From Candidatus Nanohaloarchaea archaeon (lineage in GTDB: Archaea > Nanohalarchaeota > Nanosalinia > Nanosalinales > Nanosalinaceae), in assembly GCA_013343275.1 (NCBI GenBank), contig CP046106.1, forward strand, positions 434,001 to 498,000: a DNA stretch of 64,000 nucleotides, read 5' to 3'. Position numbers and translations under genes: made by a program. This document shows, one piece after another, positions 51,942 through 60,891 of this stretch; position 1 is the stretch's first letter; every line of letters starts with the position of its first letter. The notes under the pieces are model-generated. The model was not told the DNA's origin and searched no databases. It saw only the letters and a list, made by a program, of their open reading frames with translations.

Positions 51942-53804
51942 CTACTCAAGCGCTTTCTCCAGCTCTTCCTGCAAGATCTTCGATACAGTCCCTCCATCAG
52001 CCTCTACACGGCCCATCACCTGACCCATCAGGGCTCCCTGCGCATGCATGCCTTGCTCTTCGACCATCTCCTCTTTCTGATCTATTACTTCTCTGACAAC
52101 CTTTCTGATCTCTTCTTCAGAAGTCTTGCTCTCGGAAATTTCTTCTATAATTACTTCAACAGATTTACCTGTGCTGTTAAACTCCGAGACAAGCTCTTTC
52201 AGATCATCGTTCGATATCTTTCCTTCATCAAGCCCTCCAAGAATCTTGGAGTACTGCTCGTGGCCTAGGTCTTCTATATCGACTTCTTTCTCTAGGACAG
52301 AGTAGATATTGGTGAAAAAGTTTGCTACAAGCTTTTCATCATACTCGTCCTTGAACTTTTCGAACAACGGTAGCCTCTCGCTATATACTATCTGGGAAGC
52401 CAGTTCTCCGCCTATAATTTCCGAATATCTGTCTTCTCTTTCCTCGAGAGTGTCCGGCAGGTTCTGATCGATTTCCTGAACATCTTCCTCAGTAACTCTT
52501 ACCGCCGGTATATCGGTCTCAGGATACATCCGGGCGCTGCCTGGCAGAGGCCTTGCATAGCTGGTGGTAAAGTTCTGCTCAGCAGTCCTGGTTTCTTCCG
52601 GTACTTCTCCCTTATACAGTAGTTTTGCTCTATCTTTTACTGCCTGTGCTGCGGCCTTTGCCTGATCTTTCTCGGCAGCGATGACCGTGACTACATCTTC
52701 GTCATTTTTATCGAATACATCGGCTAGCTCTGAGAATTCTTCCGTCAGGCCGTAGTTTTCAAGGTCCTCATCTGTATGCAGTATTCCCTGCACTCCACGG
52801 GATTTCGCGTAGTCAACTAGCTCCTTGGCCACATATCTGTCTCCAGAGATCTTCTGCTTCATCTTACCTGTCAGGCCCGGGAGCTTCATTGCATATACTG
52901 CACCGTTGTTTTCCAGTACTGTAGAAATTATCTCATTATCTGTACTTTCGAAGACAGAAGTTACATTGTCAGCTACAATTTCCTGTTTTTCAAGCTGTTC
53001 TCCCAGCTCGACTAGGTTTTTCTGACGCTGGACTTCGTTCTCTATCACTTTATCGATATTCTCTACATCCTGGAATCCTTTGATCTCTACCCGAGAGCCT
53101 TCCTCGATAGAGACGTTGACGTCCTGTCTGATTGTACCGATTCCTCTGCGGGCTTTTCCTGTTGACCGGAGAAGCATACCTATCTTCTTGGCTACTTCAC
53201 GCGCATGCTCCGGGTTCTGGATCGAGGCATCGGTTCCTACCTCCACAAGAGGAACACCAAGCCTGTTGAGATCATAGAGAGCCTTATCTCCGTCCCTCTC
53301 ATGTATTCCAGCGGATTCCTCCTCCAGCTCGATGTCATCGATGTTTACTGTACCGGTCTCGGTCTCCAGTTTGCCGCCAAGGCCTATCATTGCTGTTCTC
53401 TGGAAGCCTGAGGTGTTGGAGCCATCCACCACCATTTTACGCATGACCTGGACCTCATCCGGAACATCTGCGTCAACCATACGTGTAAATATGAGAGCCG
53501 TCTCCAGGGCCTCTTCGTCGATGCTGTGCGGAGGTTCTTCATCGAGTTCTACGAGGCAGTTGTTGCGGTTATAGTATTTGTAGATGTATTTCTTGGATTG
53601 TTCTGCTGCTACTTCGGCGGCCTCGTCTTTCTCTCCGGTCTCTCCAGCTACTGCTCTGAGGTATCTGCTAACTCTGTGATCTGCGGCCTCGTCCTGAAGG
53701 TCTACAGGGCAGTCGCAGAAAAGTTTTGTCTCTGTTGCAAGCTGCTGGTGTATTTCGATTCCGCATTTGAAGCCTAGTTCTTCATAGTTAAGATTATTTG
53801 ACAA
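51942..53804 (-). CDS. gatE: Glutamyl-tRNA(Gln) amidotransferase subunit E
   Basis: 620 residues. Kinase-amidase subunit that activates and amidates Glu-tRNA(Gln). GatB/E motifs GIEIHQQLATETKLFCDC, RKMVVDGSNTSGFQRTAM, VEVGTDASIQNPE, RQDVNVSI. The AspRS-like insert (GDRYVAKELVDYAK...) distinguishes E from B. C-terminal tail domain (GALMGQVMGRVEADGG) complete. Last gene of the gatD-54331-53794-gatE operon; overlaps the upstream kinase gene by 11 nt. Confidence 0.96.
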   Translation of the reverse strand: MSNNLNYEELGFKCGIEIHQQLATETKLFCDCPVDLQDEAADHRVSRYLRAVAGETGEKDEAAEVAAEQSKKYIYKYYNRNNCLVELDEEPPHSIDEEALETALIFTRMVDADVPDEVQVMRKMVVDGSNTSGFQRTAMIGLGGKLETETGTVNIDDIELEEESAGIHERDGDKALYDLNRLGVPLVEVGTDASIQNPEHAREVAKKIGMLLRSTGKARRGIGTIRQDVNVSIEEGSRVEIKGFQDVENIDKVIENEVQRQKNLVELGEQLEKQEIVADNVTSVFESTDNEIISTVLENNGAVYAMKLPGLTGKMKQKISGDRYVAKELVDYAKSRGVQGILHTDEDLENYGLTEEFSELADVFDKNDEDVVTVIAAEKDQAKAAAQAVKDRAKLLYKGEVPEETRTAEQNFTTSYARPLPGSARMYPETDIPAVRVTEEDVQEIDQNLPDTLEEREDRYSEIIGGELASQIVYSERLPLFEKFKDEYDEKLVANFFTNIYSVLEKEVDIEDLGHEQYSKILGGLDEGKISNDDLKELVSEFNSTGKSVEVIIEEISESKTSEEEIRKVVREVIDQKEEMVEEQGMHAQGALMGQVMGRVEADGGTVSKILQEELEKALE

Positions 53805-54330
53805 GATCTCTCACCTTCTCTCTGAGTTCTTCTTCCTCTATATCTTCGTTTTTGATAATGTAGTCGCTTAGAGACATCATCTTCCCGACACCGTTCTGGA
53901 TTTCTCTCAGGTCTCTCTCCTCGAAGCCATCTCCTTCGACATCCTCATCTCTCTGGCGAGCCTCTCTCCGTTTCCTGCGGGTTTCACGCGAGGCCCATAC
54001 AGCCACTACATCAATTTCTTCCTCTATCTCTTTCTCAAATCTTTTCTTTTCATCCCAGCCTCTCATACCGGTAATCACTATCTTATCTCTTTCATCAATT
54101 ATTTCCTGGAGATAAGGAATACTGAGTTGGGCGATCGCATCCATTCCGTGTTCCTCTCGCATAGAGTTCACGAAGTCTCCTGTAGAGGCGGTTTCAAGGT
54201 TTCTTTTCTGCATCTCTGTTCTCACTACATCTCCCATGTCAAGGACTACGAATCCTTCTTCCTCAAGCATTTCAGCGACAGTGGTTTTTCCTGCAAGAGG
54301 CATTCCTGTTACTCCGTATATTTCTGTCAT
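53794..54330 (-). CDS. P-loop nucleotide kinase-like protein (UPF0200/dephospho-CoA-kinase-like)
   Basis: 178 residues. P-loop GVTGMPLAGKTTVAEML, acidic VVLDMGDVVRTEM, core VITGMRGWDEKKRFE, arginine-rich lid SRETRRKRREARQRDEDVEG. Fits archaeal UPF0200 proteins. Substrate unknown. Tightly placed between the 84-residue gene (adjacent) and gatE (11-nt overlap). Confidence 0.8.
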   Translation of the reverse strand: MTEIYGVTGMPLAGKTTVAEMLEEEGFVVLDMGDVVRTEMQKRNLETASTGDFVNSMREEHGMDAIAQLSIPYLQEIIDERDKIVITGMRGWDEKKRFEKEIEEEIDVVAVWASRETRRKRREARQRDEDVEGDGFEERDLREIQNGVGKMMSLSDYIIKNEDIEEEELREKVRDLVK

Positions 54331-54585
54331 CTAGGCCGACCTCTTGACTTCGTCTCGTATCATTGATTTAGCTACCTGGTACTCTGTAAAGTCATCTATT
54401 TCGATCTGGTCAAATCCCTGCTGGTTCATGAACTGTTTCGGATTATCCAGCTCCTTCCCGTTATCGTAGGAGACTACCAGCGCGAACTCTCTGAGAATAT
54501 CGAAAACCCTCTCCTTCTTACCGCTTTCAAGGAATTTCTTGGCTTTCTTGTCGAATTCATCCAGCATATCGTCTTCACTCATCAT
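54331..54585 (-). CDS. Small protein in the gatDE operon, unknown
   Basis: 84 residues, helical and charged (DEFDKKAKKFLESGKKERVF), then DNGKELDNPKQFMNQQGFDQ and a basic end. Overlaps gatD by 11 nt and abuts the kinase gene. No family recognised. Its position between the two amidotransferase subunits suggests a linked role, unproven. Confidence 0.65.
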   Translation of the reverse strand: MMSEDDMLDEFDKKAKKFLESGKKERVFDILREFALVVSYDNGKELDNPKQFMNQQGFDQIEIDDFTEYQVAKSMIRDEVKRSA

Positions 54586-55867
54586 ACATCGACCGCATCG
54601 TTACTTCTCCAGCGAGATTACTAGTCAGGTCTTCTTCAGGATTTTCAGAGTTCTCAAGAACCCACATCAGTTTGACATATGCTAACTCCGGATGCATGTC
54701 TTCAGCTGAGATAACTCCTGCATCCCGGATTTTAAGGCCTGTATCGTAGACATCCATGTCGATTCTTCCGAACAGGCACTGGGAGGTCATTACGACAATA
54801 GTATCCTCTGCAAGTTCTTCCAGCTTCTCCAGAATTTCTTCATGATGATCGGTCTCTCCATCCTCAAGATTGTTGACCGGTAAGTGCCCGAGGCCTGTTC
54901 CCTCAAGTACAACACCATCGTAATCCTGTTCAATCAGGAAGTCGATCTCCTCAGGGCCCATTCCCGGCCTTGTCTTCAGGAAGCCCACGTTCTCGTTCAG
55001 TTCAGTATTCTTTTCGTACTCCTCACTTGAGGCCTCGAAATTTTCCTCTACCTCGCCTGTCTCGTAGTTTACTCTTCCAAGAGCTGTTTCGTTAACGGCC
55101 TCAAACGCGTCTCTCCGGGATGTATGCATTTTACGGGCCTTGTGTGGCGGCAGAATGTTGCAGTAATTGTCGCTGCTGGTTTCATGCATGCAGATTCCAA
55201 ATCCTGTAAAGTCCGTTTCTTTCAGGAACTTTGATGCGCAGTACATGTTCATTGCTGCGTCGCTGGAAGGCCTGTCCGAGGATCTCTGCGATCCAACAAT
55301 CATGACGCCTGTGTCGATGTTCTGAAGCATAAGGCTGAGAGCTGCTCCTGTGTAGGCCATTGTATCAGTTCCGTGGCCTAGAATTATTCCGTCGTAGCTG
55401 TCTTTTTCTTCATCTATTTTTTCGGCAATCTGCTGCCAGTGAGCCGGCTCCATGTCTTCTGAAAACATCTGGGCCACGACCTTGCTGTGGATATTCACTT
55501 CATCGGCCAGTTCCGGGTACATTTCGAGGAGATCTTCCGGGTCGAAGGCCGGTTTGACTCCTCCTTCTTCGTATGATACTCTGGAGGCTATTGTTCCGCC
55601 CGTGTGTAGAATTAGTATTTCGGGCCTGTCTTCGTTGTGTTCTATTTCTCGGCCTTTTCTTTCGGAAGATTCGTTTTTCTCTACTAGTTCGATGTTTTCT
55701 GGTTCGAGGCCTATGTTGTATCCTGAGTCCAGTTTAAGCACTATTACTTCAGGGTCGCCGCTTTCTGGTTTCGGCATCAGTCGGCCTTCTCTATCGTTTA
55801 CTTTTACTGTGTCGCCGACTTCAATGTTGTTCTCTTCCAGCTGGGCCTGTATCTGTTCAGAATACAT
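54575..55867 (-). CDS. gatD: Glutamyl-tRNA(Gln) amidotransferase subunit D
   Basis: 430 residues. N-terminal about 90 residues form the GatD-specific domain (VGDTVKVNDREGRLM). Then an L-asparaginase-type glutaminase: LILHTGGTIASRVSY (catalytic Thr), LGHGTDTMAYTG (second Thr and Asp), GSQRSSDRPSSDAAMN, VVMTSQCLFGRIDMDVY. It produces ammonia for GatE. First gene of the operon. Confidence 0.96.
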   Translation of the reverse strand: MYSEQIQAQLEENNIEVGDTVKVNDREGRLMPKPESGDPEVIVLKLDSGYNIGLEPENIELVEKNESSERKGREIEHNEDRPEILILHTGGTIASRVSYEEGGVKPAFDPEDLLEMYPELADEVNIHSKVVAQMFSEDMEPAHWQQIAEKIDEEKDSYDGIILGHGTDTMAYTGAALSLMLQNIDTGVMIVGSQRSSDRPSSDAAMNMYCASKFLKETDFTGFGICMHETSSDNYCNILPPHKARKMHTSRRDAFEAVNETALGRVNYETGEVEENFEASSEEYEKNTELNENVGFLKTRPGMGPEEIDFLIEQDYDGVVLEGTGLGHLPVNNLEDGETDHHEEILEKLEELAEDTIVVMTSQCLFGRIDMDVYDTGLKIRDAGVISAEDMHPELAYVKLMWVLENSENPEEDLTSNLAGEVTMRSMYDE

Positions 55868-55983
55868 CTGAAACTGGTTGGAATATGAAAGCTTAATAAT
55901 CTAAACGGAGCCGGCGTTTTTTCTGGCCCGTTTTATAAAGTTTGCATCGGCATTGTTCTAGTATAAAAGGTGAAAATCACTTT

Positions 55984-57306
55984 ATGAAAGTTTACACACT
56001 TGGCGGTTATGAAGAAGTTGGAAAGAACATGACTGCCGTTGAAGTTGACGGAGAAGTAGTTATATTCGACATGGGTTATGATATGGAGAGCGTTGTCTCT
56101 TCTGAAGGCCAGGTCGATGAGATGACCACAAATCAGAGTCTAGATATTGGTGCAGTCCCTGAGGACGAACCAGTTCTGGATAAAAACGTTGTAGGAATTG
56201 TAATTGGTCACGGACACCTTGACCACGTTGGCGGCATTCCAAAGCTCGCCGGCAGTCACGACTGTCCTATCTACTGTACTCCATACACAGGTAAAATCGT
56301 AGAAAGAATGATCGAAGACGATCGCAAGAATGTCGACAACCAGTTGATTACACTGGACAAGGGAGAGGAAATGGAGATCTCAGGCAAGTTCACACTTGAA
56401 TTTGCTCACGTCAACCACTCAATCCCTGACGCAACACTATCTCTACTGGACACTCCAGAAGGATACGTTGTGTACGGTAACGACATGAAGATCGACAGAA
56501 GTCCAGTCATCGAGGAGACAACCGATGTCGAGAGACTGAAAGAAGTCGGAGAAGAGGGCGTAGAACTAATGATTCCAGGAACCACACGAGTAGACGAACC
56601 TGGACGGGCCCGTTCCGAGAAATCTGTTGAAGTAGAGCTCGAAGACGTACTGAACTCCTGCTACCAGGCAGGCGGAGCAGTAATCATGTCCACCTTCTCC
56701 AGCCAGATCAGCAGGCTGAACTCAATCATCGAGGCTAACAACGGACGCAGAAAGATCGCGTTTGTAGGAAGAAGCCTCAAGGAATACGTCGAGTCAGCAG
56801 AGGAACTAGGCCTTATCGACACAGGCCAGATTGAGGTAGTTTCCTACTTCGACGAATGTGACGAACTTATGAGCCGTGTTGACGGCGAGAGAAATGAGTG
56901 GCTTGTCGTTGCGACAGGAAACCAGGGAGAGAAAGGCGCACAGCTCGACAAGATCGCATCCGGAACATACGGATTCGACTTCGAGGAAGGCGACCACGTA
57001 ATCTTCTCCTCACAGGTAATTCCTTCACCAGTCAACGAAGCCAACCGCTACGAACTGGAGAAGAAGATGGAGGAGAAAGGAGTCAGAATCTATCCTGGTA
57101 TCCACACCACCGGCCACGCCCACAAGGAAGATCACAGAGACTTCATCCACTTCCTCCAGCCTAACAACATCATCCCAAGCCACGGAACAATCCAGAAGCT
57201 GGGCGACTACGTAGAACTCGCAAGAGAGGAAGACTACAGTCTAGGCGACGACGTCTTCGTCAGCGAGAACGGGAAGTGCATCGATCTAGAAGAAGCAAGC
57301 CTCTAA
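55984..57306 (+). CDS. rnj: Archaeal ribonuclease J (beta-CASP MBL nuclease)
   Basis: 440 residues. MBL motif VIGHGHLDHVGGIPK, then AHVNHSIPD, YGNDMKIDRSP, beta-CASP segments STFSSQISRLNSI and VVATGNQGEKGAQLDKI, and TTGHAHKEDHRDFI, PSHGTIQKL. It is a 5'-3' exoribonuclease. The frame reaches 55942, but the family begins MKVYTLGGYEEVGKN at 55984; AAAGGTGAAAA upstream is a ribosome binding site and TTTTATAAAG at 55929-55938 the promoter. Confidence 0.95.
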   Translation: MKVYTLGGYEEVGKNMTAVEVDGEVVIFDMGYDMESVVSSEGQVDEMTTNQSLDIGAVPEDEPVLDKNVVGIVIGHGHLDHVGGIPKLAGSHDCPIYCTPYTGKIVERMIEDDRKNVDNQLITLDKGEEMEISGKFTLEFAHVNHSIPDATLSLLDTPEGYVVYGNDMKIDRSPVIEETTDVERLKEVGEEGVELMIPGTTRVDEPGRARSEKSVEVELEDVLNSCYQAGGAVIMSTFSSQISRLNSIIEANNGRRKIAFVGRSLKEYVESAEELGLIDTGQIEVVSYFDECDELMSRVDGERNEWLVVATGNQGEKGAQLDKIASGTYGFDFEEGDHVIFSSQVIPSPVNEANRYELEKKMEEKGVRIYPGIHTTGHAHKEDHRDFIHFLQPNNIIPSHGTIQKLGDYVELAREEDYSLGDDVFVSENGKCIDLEEASL

Positions 57307-57320
57307 AAATAGAGGCCTTT

Positions 57321-57797
57321 CTACTTCCCCCATTTTACTTTACTTCCTTCTTCAATCGAATAGTTATCAGCAAAACCAGCATTTACTTCTATAACATACT
57401 TTGCAGGCCTCTCGCTGCGGTAAAGCTTTAGATTCTCCTCAGAAGTATTTGGCTGAGGGTATGCTGTTTCAATATTGATAATCTCTCTATCAGAGTTCAG
57501 AAACATCATATCCAGCGGGATATATGTGTTTTTCATCCAGAAAGCTCTAGGAGCTTCCTTCTTGAAGACAAAAAGCATTCCCTGATGCCGGCCCAATTCT
57601 TTCCTGTACATAAGGCCTCTCTCCCTCTCGGAAGAATTATCAGCTATCTCCAGGACAGCCCATGCACCGCTGGAACCTGCAAAACTTGCATTAACTGTCT
57701 CAACAGTGCTGGCATCCTGTTTATCGCCAGTTGATGATACGAGAACCCCTGTAGCTATCAGCGAAAGGCCTATCAAGAAAACTATTTTCCTGTCCAT
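57321..57797 (-). CDS. DUF192 protein, membrane-anchored or secreted
   Basis: 158 residues. N-terminal hydrophobic helix VFLIGLSLIATGVLVSS, then DUF192: ERERGLMYRKELGRHQGMLF, PRAFWMKNTYIPLDMMFL and PAKYVIEVNAGF. DUF192 proteins are small extracytoplasmic beta-barrels of unknown role. Convergent with RNase J; divergent from the photolyase relative. Confidence 0.85.
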   Translation of the reverse strand: MDRKIVFLIGLSLIATGVLVSSTGDKQDASTVETVNASFAGSSGAWAVLEIADNSSERERGLMYRKELGRHQGMLFVFKKEAPRAFWMKNTYIPLDMMFLNSDREIINIETAYPQPNTSEENLKLYRSERPAKYVIEVNAGFADNYSIEEGSKVKWGK

Positions 57798-57857
57798 AGT
57801 ACCTGTTTCTGACTTCTGGGATAAATAAACTAAATGTAACTCCCACAGAATTCTTTG

Positions 57858-59270
57858 ATGGCCTCAATAATTCTGCCTAACCAGTTGTTTGAGAACCCTG
57901 TTGACGAGAGCAAGAAATACCTTATCGAGCACAGCAGATACTTCACTGACTTCAACTTCCACAAAAAGAAACTGATCCTACACCGGGCTTCAATGAAGGC
58001 CTACGCAGAGAAATTCGACGTCGAATACATAGAATACAACGAAGATATCGCAGAAATTTTCCAGAAAGAAGACAGAATCCGAATGTACGACCCTGTAGAC
58101 CACAAACTCAGGAACCAGTTAGAGGCCTTAGCGGAGAAACACGATACAGAACTGGTTTTCGAGGAGAATTCTGGATTTATGGCCTCCATGGAGTTCAACC
58201 GTGAATACTTCGAGAGCCACGAATACTTCCAATTAAACTACTACAAACGGATGCGGAAAAAGTTCAACGTCCTAGTTGACGAGAATGGAAAGCCTGAAGG
58301 CGGAAAATGGAGCTTCGACCCGGAAAACAGGAAAAAGATGCCGGAAGATATAGAGAAGCCGGAAATACCGCAGTTCTCATCCCAACATGTCGAAGAAGCG
58401 AAGGCCTACATCGAAGAAAACTTTTCGGACAATCCCGGAAAGATTGAAGACTTCTTCTGGCCGGTGACGCGGGAACAGGCCTTGGAGAACCTGGAAGACT
58501 TTCTTGAAAACCGTCTGGAGAAGTTCGGGTATTACCAGGATGCGATCGACTCCGACCTAAAGTTTGGCTTCCACTCACTGCTTTCCTCATCGATCAACAT
58601 TGGGCTGATTACACCGGAGGAAGTTGTCGAGAAGACCCTGGAGGCGCATGAGGAAAATGATTATCCTATGAATTCTCTGGAGGGTTTTCTGCGGCAGATC
58701 ATCGGTTGGAGAGAATTCATCCGGGCGATGTACATGCTGGAGCCAGAGATGCGGGAGGCGAACTTCTGGGACGCGGATAACTCGATGCCTGAGGAGTTTT
58801 ACACCGGTGATACAGGCCTTCCGCCTGTGGATGATTCGATTCAGCATGCTTTGGATGATGCGTACTGCCATCATATCGAGCGGTTGATGGTTTTGGGTAA
58901 CGTGATGCTGTTGCTGGAGATCGATCCTGACGAGGTCTACGACTGGTTCATGGAGATGTTCATCGACTCATACGACTGGGTGATGGTGCCGAACATCTAC
59001 GGCATGAGCCAGTACAGCTGGGAAAACATGATGACCAAACCCTACATCTCCTCCAGTAACTACATCAACAAAATGTCACATTACGAGGGCGGCGAATGGG
59101 AAAACCACTGGGACGGCCTCTACTGGAACTTCATCAACAAGCATGAGGAGAAGATTGGAGATATTCAGCGGATGAGCTTCATGACTTCGACCTTGAACAG
59201 GATGAACGATGAGACCGTCGAGGATCATCTGGAGAATGCAGAAGAATATAAGGAAAGTCTAAATTTTTAG
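57858..59270 (+). CDS. PhrB-type cryptochrome/photolyase relative lacking Fe-S cysteines
   Basis: 470 residues from ATG 57858 (a TTG just before is in frame). Family of the bacterial (6-4) photolyase PhrB/CryB: LPNQLF start, FHKKKLILHRASMKAYAEKF, LEGFLRQIIGWREFIRAMY, AYCHHIERLMVLGNVMLLL, YDWVMVPNIYGMSQYS, KPYISSSNYINKMSHY. Normal members bind a 4Fe-4S cluster by four Cys, one before the AY(A/C)HH helix and three after NYI(N)RMS. Here the first site reads TGLPPVDDS without Cys and the loop after NKMSHY is short (EGGEWENHWDG) with no Cys. FAD-binding parts appear intact. TATA-like ATAAATAA at 57821-57828. Confidence 0.87.
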   Translation: MASIILPNQLFENPVDESKKYLIEHSRYFTDFNFHKKKLILHRASMKAYAEKFDVEYIEYNEDIAEIFQKEDRIRMYDPVDHKLRNQLEALAEKHDTELVFEENSGFMASMEFNREYFESHEYFQLNYYKRMRKKFNVLVDENGKPEGGKWSFDPENRKKMPEDIEKPEIPQFSSQHVEEAKAYIEENFSDNPGKIEDFFWPVTREQALENLEDFLENRLEKFGYYQDAIDSDLKFGFHSLLSSSINIGLITPEEVVEKTLEAHEENDYPMNSLEGFLRQIIGWREFIRAMYMLEPEMREANFWDADNSMPEEFYTGDTGLPPVDDSIQHALDDAYCHHIERLMVLGNVMLLLEIDPDEVYDWFMEMFIDSYDWVMVPNIYGMSQYSWENMMTKPYISSSNYINKMSHYEGGEWENHWDGLYWNFINKHEEKIGDIQRMSFMTSTLNRMNDETVEDHLENAEEYKESLNF

Positions 59271-59304
59271 AAAAATACTTAGGATTTAGTGAGGAAGGAT
59301 CATT

Positions 59305-59613
59305 ATGCCACTAGACGCCTTCAAAGACGATGATGTATATTTGTTGGCCTCCTCATTCATCCTAGGTTACGGAATTCTACTAGTCTTAATGGAAGGATAT
59401 CTGCTCGATTTGAGCGATGTAAATATAATTATCCAAAGCACTGCTCTGGGACTATTTTTGACAGCACTAATAGGTTTTCCCGCAAAATTCATCATTGAAG
59501 ATATTCATCACAAAAGTAAGGCAGAGAAAAAGAAGAGTAAGTTTAATGACCTATTCGAAATCTTAAGGCTATTTGGCGGCGCACTTCTCGTAGTATTAGG
59601 GATTATTTTCTAG
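59305..59613 (+). CDS. Small membrane protein, unknown
   Basis: 102 residues with helices at about 11-30, 40-58 and 86-102, and a basic loop (HHKSKAEKKKSKFND), unusual for this acidic proteome. Codon use is more AT-rich than neighbours. Begins 34 nt after the photolyase relative. Ends overlapping the convergent nitroreductase stop by 4 nt. Confidence 0.6.
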   Translation: MPLDAFKDDDVYLLASSFILGYGILLVLMEGYLLDLSDVNIIIQSTALGLFLTALIGFPAKFIIEDIHHKSKAEKKKSKFNDLFEILRLFGGALLVVLGIIF

Positions 59614-60215
59614 CGTAACTCAAAGATTTCTTCACCCTTTCTTCTCCAGTTTTTGTCTTCTTCCTTCGGGTAGCCGATCGGGAAGATCAGTATAGGCCTT
59701 TCGCTGTCCTTCAAGTCTAGTTTGTTAGATAGTTTGTCTTGGTCGAAGCCTCTTACTGGGCAGCTGCCGATTCTCTGTGTTTTGCATGCGAGCATGAAGA
59801 ATGTGGCAGGTATGACGGTGTTTCTGGTGAGCCAGCCTGTCATGAATTCGCTGCCCCTGTCTTTGTAGTCGGAGTACATTTTACGCAGGTTCTCTGCTTT
59901 CTCCTCGTCGATCCTGCCTTCCTCCAGTTTGTGCTCTAGTACCTGGTCGGCGTTCACATCTATCTCCTCGTCTCCAACCAGGACTACAATCTTGTCGGCG
60001 TATCTCACCCAGCCGTTCACCGGTATCACGGAGCTGGTGGCTTTCTCCATCGCCTCCTCGGAATCCAGAACGATGAACCTGTACGGCTGGAGGTTAAATG
60101 CTGTCGGAGCATTCGTCGTCAGGTCGAAGATCTTCTCCAGTTTTTCCCTTTCTACTTCTTCATCTGTGAACTTCTTAACTGAGGACCAGTTCTCCATCGC
60201 ATCGATCAGATCCAT
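59610..60215 (-). CDS. Nitroreductase-family flavoprotein
   Basis: 201 residues. FMN-binding segments: N-terminal AMENWSSVKKF (usually RRSxRxF), NAPTAFNLQPYRFIV, VIPATFFMLACKTQRIGSCP and ILIFPIGYPKE. Likely NAD(P)H-dependent reductase of quinones or nitro compounds; substrate unknown. The N-terminal Arg that contacts FMN is altered. Confidence 0.87.
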   Translation of the reverse strand: MDLIDAMENWSSVKKFTDEEVEREKLEKIFDLTTNAPTAFNLQPYRFIVLDSEEAMEKATSSVIPVNGWVRYADKIVVLVGDEEIDVNADQVLEHKLEEGRIDEEKAENLRKMYSDYKDRGSEFMTGWLTRNTVIPATFFMLACKTQRIGSCPVRGFDQDKLSNKLDLKDSERPILIFPIGYPKEEDKNWRRKGEEIFELR

Positions 60216-60257
60216 TATTCTCGCCGCAGAAAGAAAAGTAAAAAGGATGGTAGGCCT

Positions 60258-60437
60258 TTATTCTGCGTAGTAGGAGCCGAAGAATCCTGAGAGGAAGGAT
60301 GCGAATCCTACTGCGTAGAGCGCCCAGATCAGGTCCTGAGTTGGTACAGCGAATGATGCTGCGTAGGTTGCTACCAGGCTGATGACTAGTGATATAAGGC
60401 CGCTTATCGCATCGTCAGTGTAGTTATCTAGTTCCAT
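60258..60437 (-). CDS. 59-residue membrane protein
   Basis: ATG 60437, stop 60258-60260. Product has an acidic N-terminus (MELDNYTDDAISG) and two hydrophobic helices (LISLVISLVATYAASFA; IWALYAVGFASFLSGFFG). A GTTAAAAG box lies about 20-25 nt upstream. Just too short for many gene callers. Function unknown. Confidence 0.65.
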   Translation of the reverse strand: MELDNYTDDAISGLISLVISLVATYAASFAVPTQDLIWALYAVGFASFLSGFFGSYYAE

Positions 60438-60469
60438 GGCAATTTCTGGAGTCTTTTAACTGAAATAGG

Positions 60470-60790
60470 TTATGGTGCACCGACCGCCACAATTGTGCTC
60501 TGTGTGTCGCCGTTAACCAGTTTTCTCTCTTCGTCGGCCGATACCCTGATTGCATCTCCTTCTTCCAGCTGTACTACCTCGTTGTCTACTTCGATAGCTG
60601 CCTGGCCTTCAGTTAGAAGATAGACTTCTTCCTGGCCTTCATCTGCATGGTCATGCTCCATTCCTTCCCAACCAGGTTCTGCATCAATAACAGTTATACC
60701 TAGATTTTCGCAGTCAAGTTCATCTCGCAGGAAATGCAGTGCACCGCCTTCTGCACCTACATTCCGATAGTTTGCCTTAGAATAGCTCAT
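60470..60790 (-). CDS. Single-domain cupin
   Basis: 106 residues from ATG 60790. Cupin motif 1 EHDHADEGQEEVYLLTEG (His, His, Glu) and motif 2 VVQLEEGDAIRVSA. The second His of motif 2 is not obvious. The frame extends six codons further to 60808, but the start MSYSKANYRNV fits homologues. Metal-binding beta-barrel; no reaction assigned. Confidence 0.82.
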   Translation of the reverse strand: MSYSKANYRNVGAEGGALHFLRDELDCENLGITVIDAEPGWEGMEHDHADEGQEEVYLLTEGQAAIEVDNEVVQLEEGDAIRVSADEERKLVNGDTQSTIVAVGAP

Positions 60791-60891
60791 TGGAGAAAAA
60801 CACCTCACAGAAACACTCCTGCTCCAAACTTAAGGCCTTTTTGGAGAAGAGATTCAGGAATTTTATATTGTCTGAGAACACAATCGTTGAC

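Noticed and set aside
60790-60891. Longer N-terminus of the short MscS protein from TTG 60790
   Set aside because: Overlaps the cupin gene start, and the extra residues lack family similarity; a TATA box supports 60892.
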